DNA of 64,000 bases, taken from the NCBI GenBank assembly GCA_018343915.1, contig JABRWF010000006.1:62001-126000 (forward strand), in the 5' to 3' direction. The position numbers and the translations under genes are program-made. The notes beneath the pieces were generated by a model. The model saw only the letters and a list, made by a program, of their open reading frames with translations. It did no database searches and was not told the DNA's origin. Below are positions 48,605 to 58,543 of the stretch, piece after piece (positions within the stretch are counted from its first letter, which is position 1; each line of letters starts with the position of its first letter). This stretch comes from Agroathelia rolfsii. Its lineage: Eukaryota > Basidiomycota > Agaricomycetes > Amylocorticiales > Amylocorticiaceae.

Positions 48605-50705
48605 TCATGTTGATCGACGTAACGCAGCTCTTTCCTCCGCAAGATGTTCAATCTCGTTAGGTTGTATGACTTTAAAAACCCAATTCAACCAATTTCCGCC
48701 GCTTCGCATTGCAGGCAATGACATATCAGTCAAAAGCTCATCGACGTACTGTGGCCATCTATATGAGCATAAGAGTTTAGCTCAGGTCTAGGTTTATTGT
48801 TAGTAAACTGTCGACGCTTACGTGCAACACAAGACTTGGCTGCTGTAGCTTTCGTTGACCCAGAGAAGCAGATCTGGATAACGTCTCCTGAGCCATGCAG
48901 AAACGATTTCTGTCTGAGCAAATGCATCCGCAGGAGTGGCTGGTAGATTCTTGAGAAGGAATGGGTCTTTAAGGAAGTATGAGCTTATCCAGTGTGCTGC
49001 CACTTCAAAAGTGTAGCCGTTGTTGATAGAAAACTACACGGCATTGATTCAATGTTTCAAAAGGAGAGAGGACGAACAGACCGACCATGGCTCCATTGAT
49101 AGCGAAATCGTACCTGTCAATGCTCTTTGCCGGAACTAGGCCGCGATAAATACTACTGGCCCATAGATCTCCAGCCTCGTGACTCGGTGGCGGATTTTCC
49201 AGTGATTTGTAATGATTCCATTGCTTTTGTTTGGAGATGGAGAGAGTACTCGGTACATGGCGAGTAAGCCCTATATCATCCGCAACAGTATCTTATCCAG
49301 ATCGAATGAATAAAAGTAACGGGGGCATCAGAAAATGATTTTCTTACCATCAAATATACTGGTCCAGCTACTTTGGTATCCAGTGCAAAGAATAACCACA
49401 CTTGCTAAGAGCTCTCTTCCATCTTCAAGTATCACACGACCATTGCTTTTGTACCCTGCCGCGCGCGCAGGAGCGACCAGGTCTATTCTCCTTTCACTGA
49501 CAAGTGAGAAGAAAGAATCTACCGGTTGCGGGACGCCCTCATCGTTGCTGCGAACACTCCAAAAGAGCGACTGAGAGTTCCGTAATGGAGAACCGGGAGG
49601 AACTGAAACGCCATAATAACCCAAATATTCTAGGTAGTCCCAGAACCCTTTTACAATCTTAGATCCAAGCCAAGTGGTGTGTAGGAAGCGCCTAGTGCCT
49701 GATATATAAGAATGAATTTCCAGATGTTCAGAAATGATAGCTACGGACTCGAGTCGGGTGTTTAATGTGATGTGCGGGGAAAACACGCTCATTAGGCGGG
49801 ATTTCCTAACATAAGGAGGAATAGGGAATGGGCCGCTAAGGATAGCATCTGTTTTCTCAAACACTACCTTAACACGAACACCTTGTCGTGTCAAGTACGA
49901 AGAAATGCTACGTAAAACAAATCATTCAGCAAAGATAGCATCATGAATCAGGCTTAAAAACAAACTCTTGGGCAGATTTGCCACCACCGATGACTACGAC
50001 TGTCTTTTCTGGTGACGCTGACTTAGCAGTACGTATAATGTTTTCAATCTCGGGTGCAAAGTGCTGAGAATGTACGACAGGTACATCTAGCTGCTCAAGC
50101 TCAGCTGCTTTGGGCGACAAAACGTTTGGAACATATGGCTCGGAGCAGCCCTGTGATTCCATAACACGATGAGGATATATTTTATCCTGTAAGGATGAGA
50201 ACATACACCAGTGCATAGTACAATGCGTGCGTAGCGATAAGTCCTCTTCTCCCCCGATGGTTTGTCTAATACCTCGACGACCCAAGGAAGTTCGTCTTCA
50301 GGTTTACGAGATATGTGCAGGATTTCGGTATTGTATTTTATATGGCCACCAAGGAACCTGTCCGTAAATGATTCCATGTATGTTTGCATATCTTGACCCG
50401 TAATTCTGCCACCAGGCGCAGAGCCTCTTGGCTGTGGAAGAGCGGAGAATCTAAACTCTCCCTGGGCACTGTGAAGAGTTGAGCCATAAAATCAAGACCA
50501 AGGCACATGCGGTTGCATACTTGTTTATTCTCAGACCAGGATAGACGCGAGACTTGGCCCAGACACCTCCAGGAGACGCGTCCCGGGTGAGTAGCTGAAC
50601 GGAAGTGAAGCCATCGCGTAGTAGGGCATGACCAGTTATGAGTGCAGCAGCTCCAGACCCAAGTATGCCAACAGGCTGGCTAAGAGTATTCTGCAAGTTA
50701 CTCAT
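48605..50705 (-). CDS. Flavin-containing monooxygenase-like protein, copy A
   Basis: Starts MSNLQNTLSQPVGILGSGAA at 50705 with the FAD-binding GxGxxA Rossmann motif. A second dinucleotide fold reads VVVIGGGKSAQEFVFK. VVHSQHFAPEIENI lies where FMOs have FxGxxxH, and the C-terminal FMO-type [AC]TGY motif appears as LCTGYQSSW. The last exon ends LAEERAALRRST at 48605. About eight introns. The copy at 51539 is a tandem paralog in the same orientation. Where that copy uses a 46-nt intron (matching GTGTTTTCC...CCGTAG near 49750-49795), copy A carries two extra bases just downstream, so retaining the intron keeps the frame and splicing it breaks it. The substrate is unknown, plausibly a secondary metabolite or sulfur/nitrogen compound. 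Confidence 0.78.
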
Positions 50706-51538
50706 GGTGAGAAAGGTTCCCTGATGGGACAAGTGAATTTTTAGGCGTTATAAATGCTAAAGAACGCCTGGAGTTGGAGCGAACGAGAGCATGACCAGAC
50801 TGATAACCAGTGAACATAGGATAGATAACCGTAAGTGACGTGATATGAGCCATATATTGGCCATGGTTATGTACTCCAAGATTAGAATTGTCTGCATTTG
50901 TCAAGTAGATAATTTTAGTACAAGGACAATCATCTATGACTCGGAATTCAGATTCACGTCCGGGGATAGATACTACTGTGGCTGCTATTATCAACCATCG
51001 ATGCCCCATCATCCAAGATCAGAGTTTCCTTGCAGTGCTGCTTCTATATAAGATTTGAGGACCTCCAGTTTCGTCAGGCAAGTTTGAGATCAACAGGGAG
51101 AACATAGTTTTTGGGACTTCCAGGTAGGTAAGAGGGCCAGAGGTCGCGCTTCAGATGTTTAAAGATGTGTGGCCAAGTTACTAATGAGTAATATAGCAAT
51201 CCTGTATAATTAAAACACTAGAAGCCCAGATTTTCTTTGAGCGCCTAAGCAAAATTTCAAGCTTTAAATTGGCCGCTCGCACTGGCAGTGTCTTGCTCTT
51301 GCAATCTCCAGGATTTGATATCTAAGTCAAGGATACAGTAGATGTGACATGTGATGCAAGAAAAACCGCCGGAGCACTACATTCGGCTCCGGAATATTTC
51401 TGATCCGTTCTGCATTCCGTCACTTTAAGCCTCTTGGTTTCAGGCTCAGGGTGTATAGACCGTACAATTACAAATGGAAACTTCATTCGTGATATCTACT
51501 GCTATCTGTAGTAGACCTTCTTTCAACATTTTATCAAG
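50706..51538. other. Intergenic region, promoter of copy A
   Basis: 833 bp. The first ~350 bp from the copy A start are homologous to the same position upstream of copy B, including the conserved AGTGACGTGAT-TGAGCCA block at about 50834-50852. A spurious frame on minus here (50698-51012) is a shadow. The rest (51060-51540) is unrecognised. Confidence 0.55.
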
Positions 51539-53632
51539 TCATGTTGAATGACGCAATGCGGCTCTTTCCTCTCCAAGATGCTCAACTTCGCTTGGTTTGA
51601 TAACTTTGAAAATCCAGTTCAACCAATTCCCACCGCTTCGTACCGCAGGCAATGACATATCCGTTAAAAGCTCGTCGACGTACTGCGGCCATCTACATTT
51701 GTATAAAAGTTTAGCCCCAGCTTTATGATTAGGAAAATATCAGTGCTCACGTGCAACCCAAGATATGACTGCTATAGCTTTCGTTGGCCCAGAGAAGTAG
51801 ATCTGGATAGCGTCTTCTAAGCCACGCGGAAACGATTTCCGTCTGAGCAAGGGCATCCTCAGGAGTGGCTGGGATATTCTTAAGAAGGAACGGGTCCTTG
51901 AGGAAGTATGAACTTATCCAGTGTGCTGCCACTTCAAAAGTGTAGCCGTTATTGATAGAGAACTATGCCCGCCGCTCACTCAATATTTGAAACAGGAGAG
52001 AGGACAGATGTACTAACCATGGCTCCATTAATGGCGATATCGTGTCTGTTGATACTCTTTGCTGGGACGAGGCCGCGATAGATGTTGCTAGCCCATAAAT
52101 CTCCACCCTCATGGCTTGGTGGCGGATTTCCTAGTGACTTGTAATGGTCCCAACACCTTTGTTTGGAGATGGAGAGAGCACTTGGTGCGTGACGCATAAG
52201 CCCTATATCATCTGCAATAGCATCTTTCTCAAACCGGATAAGTAAAGTAAGATGAAAAGATGGTGGTTGGCTCGTAGTACCATCAAATATACTGGTCCAG
52301 CTACTTTGGTATCCAGTGCAAAGGATGATGACACTCGCCAAAAGCTCCCTTCCATCTTCAAGTATCACACGACCATTGCTCTTATATCCTGCCGCTCGTG
52401 CAGCGGCAACCAGATCGATTTTCCCCTCTTTGACAAGTGAGAAGAAAGAATCCACCGGTTGTGGCATGCCCTCGTCATTGATGCGAACGGTCCAAAACGG
52501 CGATGGGGTGTTCCGTAAAGGCGAACCGGGAGGGACTGAAACACCATAATAACCCAAATATTCTAGGTAGTCCCAGAACTCCTTGACGATCTTAGATCCA
52601 AGCCAAGTAGTATGCAAGAAGCGCCTAGCGCCTGATGTAAGAATGATTTCTCGAATGTTCAGAAACGACGACTACGGACTCGAGTCGGGTGTTTAACGTC
52701 ATATGTGGGGAAAACACGCTCAGGAGGCGGGATTTCCTGACGTAGGGAGGAATAGGGAATGGGCCGCTAAGGATGGCATCTACCTTCTCGAATACCATCT
52801 TGACACGGACGCCTTGTCGTGTCAAGTACGAAGAAATACTACATATATATCAGTCAAGAAAGTATCGTGAATGCAGATTTGAAAACGAACTCTTGAGCAG
52901 ATTTGCCACCACCGATGACTACGACTGTCTTTTCTGGTGGCGCCGACTTGGCAGTACGTATAATGTTTTCAATCTCGGGCGTAAAGTACCGAGAATGTAC
53001 AACAGGGGCGTCTAGCCGCTCTAGGTCAGCTGCTTTCTGTGACAAAATATCGGGAACATATAGTTCAGAGCAACCCTGTCGTCATACAACCTGGTGAATG
53101 CCAATTTTTAGGATGTAAGAGTGTAGCCGTACACCAGTGCATAGCACAATACGCGCATAACGATACGTCCTCCTCTCCCCCGATGGTTTGTCTAACACTT
53201 CAACGGTCCAAGGAAGTTCGTCTTCAGGCTTACGAGATACATGCAGAATTTCAGTATTGTATCTGACATGGCCGTTTAGGAACCTATCCGTGAGTGATTC
53301 CATATATGCTTGCATGTCTTGGCCCGTGATTCTGCCACCAGGCGCAGAACCTCTTGCTTGCGGAAGGACGGAGAATCTGTAATCTCCCTGAGCACTGCGA
53401 ATTATTTAACAATAAAATCAATGTCAAGACAAGTATAAACCATGTACTTGTTAATCCTCATCTCAGGGTAGGTGCGAGACTTGGCCCAGACACCTCCAGG
53501 GGACGCGTCCCGGGTGAGTAGCTGAACGGAAATGAAGCCATCGCGTAGCAAGACATGGCCAGTAATGAGCGCGGCAGCTCCAGATCCGAGTATGCCAACA
53601 GGCTGGTTAAGAGTATTCTGCAAGTTACTCAT
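51539..53632 (-). CDS. Flavin-containing monooxygenase-like protein, copy B
   Basis: Starts MSNLQNTLNQPVGILGSGAA at 53632 and ends at 51539, with the same exon plan as copy A. It has the FAD GxGxxA motif, a SPGGVWAKSRTYPEMRINK segment, the second fold VVVIGGGKSAQEFVF, HTTWLGSKIVKEFWDYLE, and LCTGYQSSWTSIFDG. A 46-nt intron (GTGTTTTCCCC to CCGTAG, about 52675-52722) must be spliced so that KSRLLS joins SSFLNIREIILTSG in frame; read through, the frame stops. The frame is otherwise intact. It is the likelier functional member of the tandem pair. About 560 residues. FMO-like enzymes use NADPH, FAD and O2; the substrate here is unknown. Confidence 0.8.
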
Positions 53633-54588
53633 GGGGAGGAAGGTTGCCCGATAAAGGGCGTTCCAGAGGAATGAATGTCAAGGAACGCCTGAAGGAGAGC
53701 ATGGCTTGGTTGATAAATACTGGTACGATAGATAGCCGTGAGTGACGTGATGTGAGCCACTCTGAGATTGGCAGATGACCATGTTGCTCCAAGGTTAGAA
53801 TCGTTGATTGTATACAAGCGTACTTGAAGGTCAACCAGTCACAAAAGGGGGATAGATACTAGCGCGACCACGAGTATGGATAGTGTCGCTACCAGCATCA
53901 TCCATAAGACCTGAGAACAATTGACTCTTCACGTAGACCTGAAATGAGCACGGTGGAATTTTTTCCGGGGAAATACCCAAGAGTTATCCACCGAGAGAAA
54001 TGTGGTACAATTTGGCACTGCCAGACATTGCACTTTCCAAGTAATCCCGGCGTAATACACGAATATAACCTAAAACCCCGTATCATATTTTCTTGAGCAT
54101 CTCAGCAAGACTTTGGGCTCCAACGTTGCTTTGAACAAACGACAGTTTGTCGAGAGTAATTCCGAGTAAAGGTGGATTGACGGCATATGAACCGACGGAA
54201 CACCGCGCCAGTGCCAGCTCCACAGCTTCTGGGATGGCTGCGGCATGCCCTTCACCATTTCATGATCTCAGGATGCTAAACCATGTCTGCACATTCCTCA
54301 TCTAACAGACAGATTCGGGGGAGCATTGCTTCAGATATCCATTCAATAGCCATAACACATGCATTTATATACATCAACCCATGTAAGGGGATAAAGAAGA
54401 AAAAGATTACATGTTTCTACAAGGAAAACGCAACCAAGGTATTGAAAAGCGGAGAGGAGGCCTAGGTTCGCTATAGATCATACATATAACAATACAGAAA
54501 TGGCATACAGAAGTGAGTAGCAATAGTCCATCTTTCAGTACATTCTTTTTTTTTTGGGGGGGGGGGGGGGAGGGGCCAAGGCAGATGA
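53633..54588. other. Intergenic region, promoter of copy B
   Basis: 956 bp. It holds the duplicated promoter segment (AGTGACGTGATGTGAGCCA at 53741-53759) and ends in a T-run/G-run (about 54546-54571) beside the next gene's 3' end. No gene is supported. Confidence 0.5.
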
Positions 54589-57500
54589 TCAACCCAATGC
54601 CTGCCTGAGAACGAGGTCGACCTTCTCACGCTCCTCCGCAACCTGTCTCATCTCCTCACGCCACCTGGCCTCTCGTTGCTGATACAGCTCGCTGAGGGTA
54701 CTCAGGCTGCCCAGGGCCGCCTGAAGTGCGCGCTTCAGATCCTGCTCGCGGCTCTCGGAGCCGTCGGAGCCTTCGCCAGAGGACGAGGAGATCTGGCTGA
54801 GGCGGTCGAACAGCGTCGTGCGATGCGAGCGCGCGGCGCGGCGTCTGGCGGCTATCTGGCGGAATGAGCCCTTCATGGCTGCCAAACTTGCAGAACGCGA
54901 GAGGTCGGTCGAACGGCGGATGGAGCGAGAGGCCATGATATGAAGCCTGGTCGAGTGGGAAGGTGAGGCCAGCAAAACGAGGGTAGCGTCTGTCTGTCTG
55001 TCCAATTCATGGAACTGACAATAATAATAATAAAAGAAGAGAATTAAGCACACAGGTCTTATGATTCCAATAAAAAAGATAAAAAAAAACTTACAGCCTG
55101 AGAAAGAGCTTCTAGCTTCGTTTCCCATCTCCTGCGACGCTTGTCGACGTTGATGATATAGCTAGGATGATACTCCAGCTCGATGAAATCCTCCTCATCC
55201 CCATCTCCGTCTTCATCGATCCAATCATCCTCAGCGCCGGCCCAGCCGGCGGGAAGATCATGCACACCAACCTGATCCAGCACCTCATCATCATGCTCGC
55301 CCGCCACGCTCGTCTCCTCCCCACTCGACGGCTCCGGACTCGTATCCCGCGGCTGCGTACTATCCACCCTCGGCGGGACCTGCACGCCACCCTTCTTATT
55401 CGCGCCATTCCCCACCCCGCCCGCGCCCCCATCACGCGTGTTACTGCTCCCCCCCGTCCCGTTGCGTTTCTTCAGCGCACGCCCGCGGATCGGCGGCGGG
55501 CGCGGTAACGGCAACGGCTCGTGGCTCGGACTGCTCCTAATCGAGTCCAACCGCTGCCGCCCGAGCCCGAGCCCGCCGCCGAGACCCATGAGGTTCATGC
55601 GCGCCTGGAGGAACGCCCACGGATTCTGGCCGCCCACGCCCACGCCAGCGGCAGCAGCAGCGGCCTGCGGGAAGGGCGTACCCGTAGGCGAGAGTGTGAC
55701 GTCCGACGTCGCCGCGTAGTTGTTCAGTGCGTACATCTGCGCTTGGAGTGCCAACTGCGCCTCGATCGCTGCCGGGTCGTTTGGGTCGTACGAGCCTGTG
55801 CCGCTATCCGGTGGCGGGGCCGAGGGCGGCGCGGCGTACGAGTTGGCTGAGTAGGCGTCCGGGCGGCGGACGTGGCCAAAGGGGAAGGGGAACGGATAAG
55901 GAGAGCCGACGGGTCGCTGGGATTGAGCGTACCCGCCCGCCTCACTCGGCGTGGCGGATACCATGGGGGAAGGAGATGGCACCGGGTTCGTCGTAATGCC
56001 AGGAGTTGGGGCCGGCGGGCGGGGCGATTGGAGATAGGCTTGGAGATAGGCAGTCGTCGGGTCGTCCAGATAGGATTGCCAGTCATCGGGGTATTCCTTC
56101 TTGTGGCCCATGGGCAGATGATTCGAATCATCGTAAGCGGAGGTTGAGGCGGCCGATGGGGCCATCTGTGGTAAAGGACCTCTGCCTCTAGGGGCGAGAG
56201 GTGGCATGCTGAAAGACGTAGGATCGGGAAAACCTTGCAGACCGAAGCGGTCGAGGGCGCCGTTTCTGTGTTTCAAGGGAAGAACAGCACGACTCTGGGC
56301 GGCAGCCGGATGGTGATACAGTCCTGCTCCTCCTCCCCGATGTTCGACGAGGTCGGTGGTTGGAGAGCGGGGAGTGCCGCTATCATCGCCGTCAGAACGG
56401 TCGCGAGAGTTCATGTTGTCGTCCTGATGGTCGTCATCTTGATCTTCGGTTTGCGCATTAATCAGGGTCTCGTCATCGTCGTCCTCACGATGAGCCTGGC
56501 GACTGTTGCGTCCAGAACGGGGTTGAGGAGGGCGATGATCATCCAAGTCGCGCCCTGGGTGGAGGGGCAGATCATCCTCCCGTATCGGACGTGGTTCAGA
56601 GTCGTGTGACTGACGCGTATCGCGGTCGTAGCCATCAGAGCGTGCGCCTGCAGACGGTACGGGCGACCCGAACGTGCGGGAGTCTTGCTGGCCGCGACGG
56701 TTCCAGTCCTCATGAGGGCGATCGTCGTCGCCTTCCTCCTGCTCTTGTACAGGAAGAGATTTGTCTGGCGTGCCCCGCGTCTTCTGTGTGTACAGGGGAG
56801 GGGTCTGGGCGATGCTGCGATGATTTCCCGCGGGTGGCGTCGTACGAGGAGGCTCAGCGGCATTGGACAGTGAGCCCCGACGGCCCGACAGCGGAGACGG
56901 CACACGGGGGTAATTGTCAACCCTCTTGAATTGCACATAAGATGGGGCCGGATGCTCGCTCGGTGTGTTGAGCGGGGAGGTATATTGAGGGGATGAGCGA
57001 TCCGGTGTGCGTGCCTGGCCTTGTTGCTGTTGCTGGGATGAAGAAGACTGCTGGGTATAGGAGGTGAGGATTCTAGGTTTGGGGCTCTCTCGGCCTCGTT
57101 GTTCCCTGCGTCGATTGTTGGCCTGTTCTATGGCAAAGTGATCATTTGCGCCTCGGGTGCGGTCAAGGGTGGCGTCACGTGGAGGAGTACCCTGATCGGT
57201 GCGGGAGGATGTAGGCAGGCTGTTGCCGGAACTAGCGCCACCAGCGTAGGCAAGGCCAGCGGTGCCGGAGGAAGGGCTAGCATGGACGATGCCGCGAGAC
57301 TGCTGGAAGTCGGCGGACTCGATCTCGGCCAGGAATTCGGCAGTGAGCTCCCAGTTCCTATCGATAAAGGCCGGAGGCACGGCGCGATTGATGGGGCGAG
57401 GATGGGCATGAGGCAAGACGTTGGGCTGGCTCTGAGAATGAGGTAGGACGGGCGGCTTGGAGGTTACAGGATCGAGAATGTTGGAAGAGCTAGCGGTATG

Positions 57501-57921
57501 CATGGGAGGAGGCGGGGGTCTTGGACCTGTTGCTGCTGGTGCTGATGCGGCCAGTGCGCCATCATCGTCCTCACGGGATAGGGAGCCATTAGAGGAGTTG
57601 GGTGGGGATCCACGACGAACTGGATTGGAGGACGTCTGCTGCATGGACTGACGTGGGTTGGGTTGTGTAATGCTGGGATAGATCTGAGAGAGAGGAGGCA
57701 TAAGAGGTAAAGATTGCGCCTTTATTGTCCTTTGTCTATCGCGTGGGTCGGGCGAGGGTGATAAATCGCGGGATGGTTGAGCTATGGGACATATGATTAA
57801 ATGCGATGACGCACAGCTTGGTTGATTACTCGGCACTAGAGAAAGAGAGAAATGGAAGATACATACCGTTCATGTTTTGCGGCTGGGGTTTTCGAGCACG
57901 TACGGGGGAATGACTGGCCAT
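54589..57921 (-). CDS. Large disordered Pro/Ser-rich protein with conserved-looking C-terminus
   Basis: Starts MASHSPVRARKPQPQNMN at 57921. A small intron joins a single long exon (about 57841-55096). The middle ~850 residues are low-complexity (Pro, Ser, Gly, Gln, acidic and Arg-rich runs), with one island, DRNWELTAEFLAEIESADFQ. After the acidic patch DDWIDEDGDGDEEDFIELEY, a structured end begins: HPSYIINVDKRRRRWETKLE, ALSQA, then across the last intron FHELDRQTDATLVLLASPSH. A C-terminal coiled coil follows (LYQQREARWREEMRQVAEER, ending LRQALG). It is about 1,070 residues. I do not recognise the family. It may be a scaffold or regulatory protein. Many antisense frames here are shadows of the GC-rich composition. 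Confidence 0.7.
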
Positions 57922-58329
57922 CTAAGGTGGAAGAGCGAGCGCGGGGAGCCACCGACGAGGGGTGAAGATCGATAAGAGAGGACAAGGAGGGATGACGACG
58001 GTGACGACGAGCGGGCTGTTAGGGCCCGCAGCCACACGGATCCAACGTGGTGAAGGGGAGAGTGGAACGAGCTGCCTGTGGCCAGCAGAGAGAGAGAGGC
58101 CAAAAGAGGGCGTGATAACAGCCAGTCAGCCTCGTGGCGGGGTCTTGTACTCGCCGGCAAAAGACAAGGGTATTTGTTCTTTAATGAATGTCGCTATGCT
58201 CCTGTGATGGTGTGTGCATATTAGTACATGCGTACACAGATACCTGGATACTGTCGACTGTCGACTGTAGGGAGTAATACCAACGGGTCGAGTAGTACAT
58301 GTAGTCAGTAGTAGTACATGTAGTCAGTA

Positions 58330-58365
<36 letters not shown>

Positions 58366-58543
58366 ACATGTCCAATCATTGACAGCTCATCGGCATCGGC
58401 CCGCTGACTGTCTCACGTGACCGGAAGAAGAAGAGGACCACACTAGTTGCACGTGACGACCGGTCCCTGTCTTGCGCCTTGCCATTGCCAGCTGTATCAT
58501 CACTACACTGTCTCGAGGACATAGAATTTTTCATCGTCTGCGC
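57922..58543. promoter_or_regulatory. Divergent promoter region with tandem repeats
   Basis: 622 bp between the Pro/Ser-rich gene and the insulysin gene, running in opposite directions. It contains a 19-bp unit repeated twice (58291-58328), followed by five copies of a 7-bp unit TACCGTG (58331-58365). No gene is supported. Confidence 0.6.
58291..58365. repeat. Tandem repeats: 2 x 19 bp and 5 x TACCGTG
   Basis: AGTAGTACATGTAGTCAGT occurs at 58291-58309 and again at 58310-58328. Five uninterrupted TACCGTG units then fill 58331-58365. Confidence 0.9.

Larger units (their letters stand above)
48605..53960. repeat. Tandem duplication of a ~2.4-kb FMO gene unit
   Basis: 48605 to about 51050 and 51539 to about 53960 are direct diverged copies. 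Each includes the whole FMO-like gene and about 330 bp of 5' flank ending near CATCATCCA. Similarity is high in exons and recognisable in introns and promoters. Confidence 0.75.

Noticed and set aside
54676..57650. Many long frames on the plus strand opposite the Pro/Ser-rich gene
   Set aside because: They are antisense shadows of GC-rich, low-complexity coding sequence, with no motifs of their own.
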